DNA of 11,743 nt. Origin: Auxenochlorella pyrenoidosa. Taxonomy: Eukaryota; Chlorophyta; Trebouxiophyceae; Chlorellales; Chlorellaceae. The number at the start of each line of letters is the position of its first letter. Positions within the stretch are counted from its first letter, which is position 1. Under the pieces are notes generated by a model that was not told where the DNA came from, searched no databases, and saw nothing but the letters and a program-made list of their open reading frames with translations. A program made the translations under genes and the position numbers. This document shows positions 1 through 8,288 of this stretch, piece by piece. The DNA lies in assembly GCA_001430745.1 (NCBI GenBank), contig KQ482018.1, forward strand, positions 864,460-876,202, read 5' to 3'.

Positions 1-748
1 GCCGGCGTCGCCTCCCGGCTGCTCCGCGCGCTCTTGCTGTAGCCCTGGCTGCTGGTCTGGCTGTCCTGGTCCAGGTCGAGCCCGCCGAGGTCGAGCGACG
101 ACAGCGGGCGCTTGAGCGAGGCGGTGGCAGAGGCGGCGGCGGCCGCCGTGCCACGCCGCGGCTGCTGTGCCACCTCTGGCGCGCCGCCAGACACTGTGCC
201 CGCGCTGCGCTGGCTGGAGGCTGCCTTGGCCGGCGCCAGGAAGGGGGAGCAGGCTGCGGCGGAGCTGTCCCTGCGGGTGGTGGGCGCGTGGGTGGGGATG
301 GGACGGTGAGAGTGATCATCCTGCGCACCGTCGCTGCGATCCGCAGGGTGCCGCCGCCATCGGGTCCCACACGACACCCTGGTGGCTGTCAGACACGCTC
401 AGGGTCGCATGCCTACGCACTGGCTGAGTTTCACGTCCGGCATGTGGTCCCCGCCCTTGACGGCGCCCTGCACAGGCCGTCAGGGGTGTGAATTGAGTTG
501 TGGGAACTGGTCGAGGCGCCAGAACAGAACCCGGCAAGCAGCCGCCAACAAGAGGCGCGCTCTATCCGCCCCCAAAGGGGCTCAGCGCCGCTGCGCCCGC
601 GTCCATCCTACTAGTGCACACCTGTACGAGCGCCAGGGGCGCCTCCAAGCCCTCGTCGAGGCAGGCCATATCCAGGGCGCGATGATCAGTGGTGCGACCC
701 CCAGGAGCTCCCCGACCCCCTGCCGACGTCCCCACCGGGCCGCCGGAG
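1..748 (-). CDS. Unrecognised Ser/Ala/Pro-rich protein, internal exons, truncated at left edge
   Basis: I do not recognise this protein. Two minus-strand exons join in phase. Exon a, 748-622, follows a pyrimidine-rich acceptor (TTTCCCTGCTCCGTGCAG); it reads SSGGPVGTSAGG, then DHRALDMACLDEGLEAPLAL, and ends CAG|GTGTGC. Exon b starts at 320 after GCGCAG and stays open to position 1: DDHSHRPIPTHAPTTRRDSS, an Ala/Ser/Gln-rich stretch, then LKRPLSSLDLGGLDLDQDSQ and TSSQGYSKSARSSREATP. The 301-nt intron is phase 0 on both sides. Exon b could instead start at 270 (CCGCAG|G), which would not fit exon a in phase. Composition suggests a disordered, phosphorylatable regulatory region with an acidic LDLGGLDLDQD patch. 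Upstream exons beyond 748 could not be traced, and the stop lies outside the window. I am fairly sure that 1-270 is coding, less sure of exon a. Confidence 0.5.
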
Positions 749-2016
749 CTGCACGGAGCAGGGAAAGAGGGCGGGCCGGGTCGGAGCGAGCGACAAAGCT
801 GCTCGGTGTGCTGAGGCGGGGCTGCTCGCAGCCGCCGGCAGGCGGGGCCGGTTGGCGCCGCGATCGCAAGTGGGTTTTGCTGTGCATGGCCGCATTTGCT
901 CATTTGGAGCGACGGAGGCTCCCGGGTGCGAGCGCCAAGCGGGTTGCGAGCTGAGGGCGCTGAGGCTGGGAGCGCCGTAAAGACCCTGCCTGATGGTTTG
1001 TTGTTTCACCGAGTCGCACCTGAAGCCCGGCAGCAGGCCCTGTGGGCGATGTGATCTGGAGATTGGAGGGCGCTTGCACGGGCTCTTGGTTGCTTACTGG
1101 CAGCAATTCCGAGCGGATTCGGTCGTGAGCGGCGCCAGTCGAGACGCAGGCTGCATCGCGGCAGCGAATGAGTGGTGGTTGGGCAGCACGCCCAGCGTGC
1201 ACCTCGACAGGAGCAGCGATGGGTGCGCAATGTGCAAGGCCTCTTTCCCTCCAGAGGCTAGCCAGAGAGCGTCAGAATTCCCATGAATCATGGAATAAGG
1301 GCTAAAAAGGTAAGCGAACAAGAGCATGCTGCAAGAATTGGCTAGGGATGCAGGTGGGGCCGGCTGCCCGGTATGACAGGCGCTGCAGCATGGCTGCCCC
1401 GCCAGAACCACATCGTGTGAAGTGCTGTACCTCCTCCTCGCTTGCCTCCCAGCTAGGTGGGCACAGCGCCTCCAGCACCACCGCCTTGGACCGCTGTTTT
1501 GCGCTGCAGGGATGAGGTATGCAAAGCACCCAGTATGGCGACGAGAGGCTGCACCACTCGCACTGCGCTGCTTACACTGCCAGCAAACCCTGTGCCGTAC
1601 ACCGTATGCGTTCTTGCATGTATAGCAAGCAGTAACACACAAGATACAGAGTGTGTTCATGAAGGCTGCCACCGCTGCTCCTGCCTCAGAGTCGTGGTGA
1701 TTGCCAATTGGAACGCACATGTGGCGGGTTCGCTGAACCCAAGGCAGGCATTCAGCTTGCACACTGTCAGTAATTTCCACAGCGTGTGTACGCATCAACT
1801 CGCATGCAGCAGGTTGTGGCAATCGTCATCGTTGAACAAATCACCCAACGAACACAGGCTTCATCAGGTGGCGGCAGCCGGAGCAGCGGCAGCGTGGCAA
1901 GAAAGGCAGGCCTACCGTGCCATACTCAATCGTTCTTACTTGCTCTCCCCCAGCTCGTGTCTGGGACATCCATCACACCTGCCCTTGCCGCAGTTTCGCC
2001 GGCTTCGCCTCTCTCA
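749..2016. other. Stretch without a supportable gene, between divergent genes
   Basis: I see no gene here. GC drops and codon use is unlike the neighbouring exons, especially at 1250-1950. Several long open frames cross it on both strands, but they are rich in Cys, His and Trp and lack exon-like segments with good splice signals. The left part may hold untraced 5' exons of the minus-strand gene ending at 748. The right part should contain the promoter and 5' UTR of the RbfA gene at 2017. Confidence 0.5.
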
Positions 2017-3516
2017 ATGGCGTCTTCCGGCTCTCTGCGGCCGCTGAGGCAGCTTATAAGCCTGCGCAACTTCTTGCCTGCCCTGAGCAGCGCGCAGAGC
2101 TGCCGCGGCTTTGCAGCTGCAGCAAGCGGCAACAGTAGCAGCCCGGGAGAGCAGGGAAGCGACCGCCCGCTTCCCATTTACGACCCGAAATATAGGCGAG
2201 TCAGAATTGGATGGGCGCGGCCAAGAAGGGGATCCACTTCCGCCGCCGCCTGCGCCGCCCACCGCCAAGCTCAGCCAGCTCCCGCTCCTACCCGGCCGCT
2301 GTTGACACCTGCAGGTCGCCCACAGAGCTCATTTGGCCGGCCAGCAAGCATCAAGAACGATGTGAGGCGTTCCATGGTCCGCAACCCAACCCAGCTGGGC
2401 TCTCTGCTGTGTCCTGCTGCCGTTCCTGCTTCACCCTCGTCCCTCTTCTCCCCACCTGCCTCCCGTTCCAGTTGCCTCAAAGGTACGCCGAGCCCTGGAG
2501 ACCGCACTGCTGCACAACGACCAGCTGAGGGAGGCACTGGTGCACCACCTGGGGTTTGCAGTCAAGGTGGGTGCTCCCCCTTGGCAGCCCATTCTTTCGC
2601 TGGCTTGCGGCTGCCCCCCTGTGCCTTGGCTCGACTTGGCTGCACTTGCATTGGATGGGCTGAGAGCCAGCGCGCCTTGAACACATGCGGTGGCAGCATT
2701 GAACAGAGATGGGAAAGCCTGCAGCTTGAACGTCTGAGCTTGCACCGTGCAGTAATCCTAGCGGGCATGCGTGGCGGCCGATTACAAGGGCCATATTACA
2801 TAACGCCTGGCTCCTGCCTTGCATGAGCAGTTGGCTACCGTCCCTTGCCGGCCGCGTTGCCACTGCTGCGCTGCTGCCCTCAAACCTCCCGGTCTCCTCC
2901 TGGGGTCGGCCCCGCCTGCAGGACGTGCGCATGTCGCCTGACAACCTGAAAGCCTTCATCCTGTGGGACTCGGTCACTGGGCAGCCGAGCCGGCTGCGCA
3001 GCGAGCTGAGTGCACGGTGAGCCGGCGGGGGGGTGGGGCGGTCTGGGGTGGGGTGGAGGGTTTTCATGACGCTGTGCAGACAGCCAGGCAGCCATGCAGC
3101 CGCAAATCGCCTGAAGGCGCGAGGGCAGGCGGGCACGCAGGCAGTCGCAGGCGTGCCGGCGGGCAGGTGCTGCCTGCACACTTGTGGCCAACCCCCTGAC
3201 GCCGGGTTGCCGGGCCATGCGACATCGCAGGGGCCCGCGGGTGCGGGCGGCAGTGGCGTCTGCGCTGCGCGTGCGCAACGCGCCGCAGCTTGTGTTCAGG
3301 CACGATGGGCTGACCCCACAGCAGCAGGAGGTGGAGGAGGTCTTCCAGAGGCTGGATGCAGAGGCGGCAGCAGAGGCGGCAGCGGCAGAGGCGGCAGGGG
3401 GGGATGCGCAGCCTGGTGGGCACGAGGGCGGCGCTGCTCTGGAAGGCTGGGAGGAGCTCGAGGCGGCAGAGCCGCTGGGCGGTCCCCAGCAGGAGCAGCA
3501 GCGGCGGCGGCGGTGA
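2017..3516 (+). CDS. RBFA: Mitochondrial-type ribosome-binding factor A (RbfA) homologue, 5 exons
   Basis: RbfA proteins bind 16S/12S-type rRNA and help mature the small ribosomal subunit. The model is exons 2017-2199, 2326-2361, 2483-2566, 2922-3016 and 3231-3516, giving 227 residues. The leader (MASSGSLRPLRQLISLRNFL, then SCRGFAAAA) is Arg/Ser/Ala-rich with no acidic residue, as in mitochondrial presequences. The KH-like core starts at IKNDVRRALETALLHNDQLR (about 70-89), continues through DVRMSPDNLKAFILWDS (102-118), and carries the family's C-terminal signature R-x-x-P-x-L-x-F-x-x-D in VRNAPQLVFRHD (147-158). A Glu/Ala-rich tail follows, ending in an Arg run. Phases agree at every junction. 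The first intron has a weak donor (GTCAGA); without splicing 2017-2361 stays in frame, so exons 1 and 2 may be one exon. Its pyrimidine-rich 3' end favours splicing. The gene lies 328 bp upstream of the HIG1 gene, same strand. Family assignment is firm; mitochondrial location is inferred from the leader. Confidence 0.85.
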
Positions 3517-3844
3517 CACGTTGGCAACTGCTGCTTCCGGCCCTCCAGTGCACTACCTGCGTGCTTGATGTGCTTCGACGGCGCTGCATATACTTCTGCA
3601 AGTGTTGGCAGGCCTGGCATTGGCCAAAGAATCAGGAACTGGGTGCAGTCTTCGCCTCAAGGCTTCAAGGCGGCACAGAGGGCGGTGACGGGCGCAGCGC
3701 AGCGGGGCCAACAGAATGCCGTCACGGAGCCATCGATCCATCCACGCCCATCCTGTTGACTTTTGAAGGTTCGAGAGCACAAATTACCGTGAACAGAACA
3801 CCTTTCAAGCCCTCCAGCCAGGAGACCGTCCTTGTCCAGCCGCC
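3517..3844. other. Intergenic region between the RbfA and HIG1 genes
   Basis: These 328 bases hold the RbfA 3' UTR and the promoter and 5' UTR of the HIG1 gene. I see no exon-like frame, no clear TATA box and no TGTAA-type polyadenylation motif of the kind common in volvocine algae. The base composition falls towards AT just before the HIG1 start. Confidence 0.6.
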
Positions 3845-4577
3845 ATGTCGAACCACGAGCATCCACCATACGACATTGTGCCTCAAAGACGGAAGCGTAA
3901 TCCCCTGGTACTGGTTGGTGAGTGGGCGGGAGGGCCAGAACTGCGTCTGGGCTGTGCCCTCGCTTCTCGCTCCCTGGCGCGCCCACCCGCCTCGGCCGCT
4001 TCCACAGCGATCGCTTGCATCGTGAGGGGATGTGGCCGCAGGCCAGGGCGTCAGGGTTTGCCTCTGCCTCCGCCGCCCGCCGCCTGTGGGCCGCTGCTGA
4101 CCTTGCTGCATTTCAACCGCCCATGTGCGCCGTCCCGGCACGCAGGGGCGGTCGCCACAGGCGCCGTGCTGCTGGGAGGCCTGGTGGCCTTCAAGAACGG
4201 CAAGAGCGCGCTGGCGCAGCAGTTCATGCGCGCACGCGTGATTACGCAGGGCATCACGGTCGCAATCATGGTCGGCTCTGGCGGGTGAGCTGCCGCGCAC
4301 GCATCCCCAGCCTGCCCCTCTTGCCCGCTTCTACGGCAGACGTGCCGGCTGGTTGTGCAGAAGGTGCCAAGTACCAGCGCTAGAGCGGCTCTCCTGGGCT
4401 GTCTGAGCCAGAGCGCTGTTTGAGTACCTGATGTTTGCAGTGCCAGAGGGCTCACCTACGCCTCTGCCTGTCAGCCGGCATGTAATGACACCGTTGCCTG
4501 CTCCCTTGCATTGCAGGTACCTGGCTGTGGAGGCGGCGCAGCAACGGGCAGACCTTGCGCAAAACCGGCAAGAGTGA
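3845..4577 (+). CDS. HIG1-domain protein (respiratory complex-associated membrane protein), 3 exons
   Basis: HIG1-domain proteins are small two-helix proteins of the mitochondrial inner membrane; the yeast (Rcf1/Rcf2) and animal (HIGD) members associate with cytochrome c oxidase and respiratory supercomplexes. Exons 3845-3917, 4146-4284 and 4517-4577 give 90 residues. Donors are GTGAGT and GTGAGC, acceptors CACGCAG and ATTGCAG, and the phases (1, then 2) agree. The protein starts MSNHEHPPYDIVPQRRKRNP. The domain hallmark NPLVLVG (19-25) opens helix 1 (about 19-40), then the loop FKNGKSALAQQFMRARVITQ (40-59) matches the conserved lysine/serine and MRARV-x-x-QG segment, followed by helix 2 (about 60-75) and a short polar tail. 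The length is normal for single-domain members. There is no cleavable presequence, as is usual in this family. The next gene converges on it from the right. Family call is firm; the exact partner complex is not shown by sequence. Confidence 0.92.
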
Positions 4578-5132
4578 GGGGTTTGCGGGCTGATGTCTGC
4601 CAGCATGACACCCACCTCCCTTCAAAAGCCTGCCAACATAGCATCCCTCATCCAAGTGGCCGTCCCCTCTCTTTGCAAACCTTCCTTGCGCTGTTCCTGA
4701 TTGCCCCGCCTCTCTCCATGCTGGTGCACCCAGCCACGTCACATGTACCCATTACACGGCACCTCGTCTCCTCTCAACACTGCTGCCCTTGTCGCCTGAC
4801 TGCATGTTTCTTACATGGACCCGAATGCCTTCATCTTTCCTCAGCAGCTGCCCCACATGCACCTGTTTTTCCCGTGCCTCGGCTGCCCCATCAGTACACC
4901 ATGCCTGGCAAACCCTCGCTGCACCGCTGGCAAGGTTTCCTTCGTGATGGCGGCTCCTGTATTGCAACGCTCACTCCAGGCTGCGTATCAGCGCCACTTC
5001 CTGCCGCCCCGCTGCCCTGGCAGCACGCTCGGCAGCCAGCAGTGGGCTGCCCGCCTCCCTGCAGCAGGGGGCATGGTTGTGGCTCGCTGAGCACACGTTA
5101 GTACTGCAGCGCTGACTGCCTGGGTTGCCGCC
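4578..5132. other. Convergent intergenic region (two 3' UTRs)
   Basis: This 555-base stretch separates the stop of the plus-strand HIG1 gene from the stop of the minus-strand EF-hand gene, so it should carry both 3' UTRs. A 91-codon plus-strand frame (4815-5090, starting MDPNAFIFPQQLPH) has plausible codons but no recognisable domain, targeting signal or splice partner. I do not call it a gene. No strong terminator-like hairpin is visible. Confidence 0.55.
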
Positions 5133-8033
5133 CTAGACCCAGCTAGCACCTCTGGCGCAAGTCGCTTCAGTATTAGAAGCAGCCCAAGAGCCTTGCCTGT
5201 TCAGGCAGGCTGCCGACTTGGGTGGTCGGCTGCTGGCCACCTGCGCCTGCGCCTGCGCCAGCAGCGAAGTCACGGCCTCCATTTTGGCCGCTGGCGGAGT
5301 GGTTGGCAGGGAGCTGGCGCCGCCCCCCGCTGCTGCGTCCGCTGCACTCTGCTTGGAGTGCCGGTTCTCACGCCGCATGGCCCAGGCATGCTGGGCGTCC
5401 TTGCTTGCCCGCCACTGCAGTGCGGCCTGTGAAAGGTCAAATGAGCAGCAGGCGCAAAGCGGGCGTGAGGTCAAATGTGCAGCACAAGCGGAGCAAGCAT
5501 GAGTGCTGAATGGCCACACATGAGGGGCCTGTACAGGTGTGCGTTCCCCCAAGGACGGCACTGCAGCTGCAACTGCAGCTGCACTCAATCAAGGGTGCGA
5601 GATGGTGGGCGCCAGGGCGACTCAGCTTGCACACTTTCTGGGTGGGCCTGCACCCCTGAGCCCAATCCTGCATGACACTACAGCAAGGGCCGTGCCCATC
5701 AGCTGTGCCCGCCCGCCAGTCCAGCGACTGCGGCCCCAGCCCACCTGCTCTGCTGCTTTGGGGTCCCAGGCACTGAAGACGAGCGCTTGCTGACCAAACT
5801 CCTCCTGCACCGGGGGAGGGGGGGCAGCAGCCAGCTTCGAGGGGCGTGCGAGCTCAGCTGTGAAGCAGCCCTGGGAGAGCAGGCAGGCACGCGGGGCATG
5901 CATGCATGCAGAAGGACCCGCCCCATGGTCCCCCACCGTGCCTACCTGCCGCTCAAACATGCGCTTGGAGAAGGGCTTTGTGGCTGGCAGGTGCCAGGGG
6001 ATGGCGGGCGGCATGGCCCCAGGCAGCGCGGCCACCTCTGCCGCCTCGGCTGCCAGCGCCTCGGGCTGCTGGTTCAGCGCCAGCGCCACGTGCGTCTGCA
6101 GGCGCCGCTGCCGCGCCGCCATGAACTGGGGCAGCACGAACGGCGCAGCAGGCGCAGCAGAGGCGGCACCGGCAGGGACCCCTCCAAGTGCGCTGCCACC
6201 GGCCGGCGGCGCGCCGGCTGGCGAGCAGCTGCCTGCCGCAGCCTGCTGCGCGTGCAGCCTGCTGTAGAGCTTGGAGACAAAGGGTCGGTACTCCACAGAG
6301 TTGTGGGAGTCGCGCACGCAGGCCACCAGCTGCGCCACCTCGCCCTGCGACAGCAGCAGGCCGCTGCGCTGCAGCGCGCTGGCCAGCTCGACGGCCTGCC
6401 GGGGCAGGGGGAGTCGCACCAACAGCAGGGGGGAACTGCGCTTGTTCGCTTGTTTCTGCATTGCATGCCAGAACTTTGCTGCAGCAGCCACCAGCTGTAT
6501 CGAAATGCTGCTTCTGCACTCGTGTCAAACCTCCGGCATTCGCTCAGCACATGCATATGCATCGCTCGCAGTCACCCACCTGCACCCTGCCAGTCTTGTC
6601 CCGGTCATACAACCGCAAGCTCTTCAACATTGACGCCATGTCTCCGGTGGTGCCGCTGCTAGTGCAGCCAGCGCCATCTGCATCAGCCGGAGCCGGCGCT
6701 GAGCGGCGAGCGGTTGCAGCAGCTGCTGCAGCAGCAATGGCTGCCGTAGCAGCCGCCGTTGCCTGGCGGGCTGCCTCTGCCTGCGCCAGCTTGGCATGCA
6801 GTCGCTGCTTGCGCCAGTCGACAGTGAAGGGCACACCATGCTCTGGCGGCGGGCCAGCCTGTAGTGCTGGCGCCGCCGGCAGCGTCAGGCCGGGTGGCGG
6901 GCTGCGCTCCTGCGGCAGGTTGAAGGTCGCCCCAAAGGGCGCCGCTGTAAGGCACGGGCTGCCCAGCTGGCTGCCTGCATCTGCTCTGCTGCCTGCTGTG
7001 CGCGCAGTGGCGCTGCCCTCATCCTGCTGCTGCTGGCTGCTCTGCCTGGCGCCCCGTCGCGAGCCGCTGCTGCCACCAGCGGCAGCGCAGATGTCTGCCC
7101 TGAGGGGGTCGCGGGGCTGCAGGAACAGTTGCTGCGGGCGCCAGCCCGGCCTGGACCCCTCTATATCGTCGGCATGCATTGTGCTGGACAGCCCCCCGGC
7201 GCTGCTCTGCGAGGGCGCCTCCTGCAAGGCGAGCACCGGGCAGGGGTTGGGGCCGGCCAGATGTGATGCATGGGAGGGGAGGTTGGCAGGGATAGAAGCT
7301 CGCAAACCAACTGCTGCTGGTCGCATACTTGCCCTTCCAGGGGCGTTCCCATAAGGCCCTCGCCCCGCTGCATCGCCTGCAGTGCCCCAGTGTTGGCGGG
7401 TGCCCACCCACGCCTGCCCCGCGCCTCACCTTGCTGCCCACGATGTCAGACACATCCAGCGTGTCGCGCACAAACTTAGGTGCTGGCGCCGGCTCCTCCC
7501 TGATGGGCAGCCACTGGTAGGCGGGGGCTAGGGGATCCAGCGGCTGCTTGCGCGGGCGCAGCCAGTCTGTCCGCCCGGCCGTGGCTCCCGGGATGTCGGC
7601 GGCATGCAGCGAGCCGGGCTGGGGGCAGGAGCGCTGCCGCGTGTGCCGTGTCGGCTGCATGCCCGGGTCGGGCGGTAGCTGCGGCAGAGGCGCACGCACA
7701 GAAGGGGTGCTGGGTTGGGTGTGGGCGGGTCCTCGGCAGCAGGGGCGGCGCTGAGCGCTCACTGCCGGCAGGCGCATAGTGCCGTGCAGCTGCTGGTGGC
7801 GGGAGACCCACCTGCGGCACCTTCAAAGCTGCTCGGAGCAGGCGCTTGGGCTGGGCCCCCTCGATGTCGGCAACTGACAGTGTGCCATGTGCTGGGCAGG
7901 CCTCCCTGTTGTTGTTCCGAGCTGGCCTGGCGCCGGCGCCCAGTGGCACCTCGCTGGCCCAGGGGCTCGTCGCCCAGGGGGCTGTACCCGAAGACCCACC
8001 GCTTGGGCCATGGCCTCCTCCAGGGAAGGCCAT
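5133..8033 (-). CDS. EF-hand protein with four tandem D-I-x-G motifs, 6 exons; cytoskeletal/ciliary type suspected
   Basis: Exons 8033-7812, 7678-7430, 7221-6580, 6395-5946, 5870-5745 and 5426-5133 give 660 residues; all donors are CAG or AAG followed by GTGGG, GTGAG or GTAGG, and all five introns are phase 0. The N-terminal third carries four related motifs: TLSVADIEGAQ (51-61), SLHAADIPGAT (97-107), TLDVSDIVGSK (147-157) and TMHADDIEGSR (171-181). Motifs 2 and 4 are followed by Q-P-x-DPL segments (QPLDPL about 119, QPRDPL about 192). An Ala-rich helical stretch (about 295-330) precedes an EF-hand, LRLYDRDKTGRVQAVELASA, whose calcium loop is residues 363-374. A second EF-hand (DSHNSVEYRPF, about 400-410) is shortened and probably does not bind calcium. 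The tail is basic and Ala/Gln-rich. Calcium-sensing scaffold function is inference; the motif-plus-EF-hand layout recalls axonemal microtubule-associated proteins, but I cannot name the orthologue. An in-frame ATG at 8162 could lengthen the N-terminus by 43 residues. Confidence 0.78.
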
Positions 8034-8288
8034 ACGCGGAGGGCACTTCGCCGGAAAGTGCGACTGTCGCAGGAGTTGGCGGGCGGAAAATAAACGCGCC
8101 TGAGCGCGGCGAATTCCACAAGCAGCTGTGTAGAAATGACCGCCAATGCTGCGTCCAGGCAAGCAGCGAGTTCAGCTCATGCTGCTGTGCTCGCTTCGCT
8201 GGGAAGGCCACGACGGCATCAGACCGACCATTCCTTTGCTTGGTTCCCACTGCTTTGAGACCTCTGTCAACTCTTGGAATTAGCAATG

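Noticed and set aside
382..954. A 190-codon plus-strand frame near the left end.
   Set aside because: Its composition is that of a shadow frame (Arg/Ala/Cys-rich, no motif), and the opposite strand carries exons with good splice signals.
1094..1822. A 242-codon open frame on the minus strand.
   Set aside because: It is unusually rich in Cys, His, Ser and Arg, has no recognisable motif or targeting signal, and overlaps an equally long open frame on the other strand (1457-2047). It is most likely a stop-poor chance frame.
4815..5090. A 91-codon plus-strand frame between the two convergent genes.
   Set aside because: No domain, signal or splice partner is seen, and it sits where two 3' UTRs are expected.
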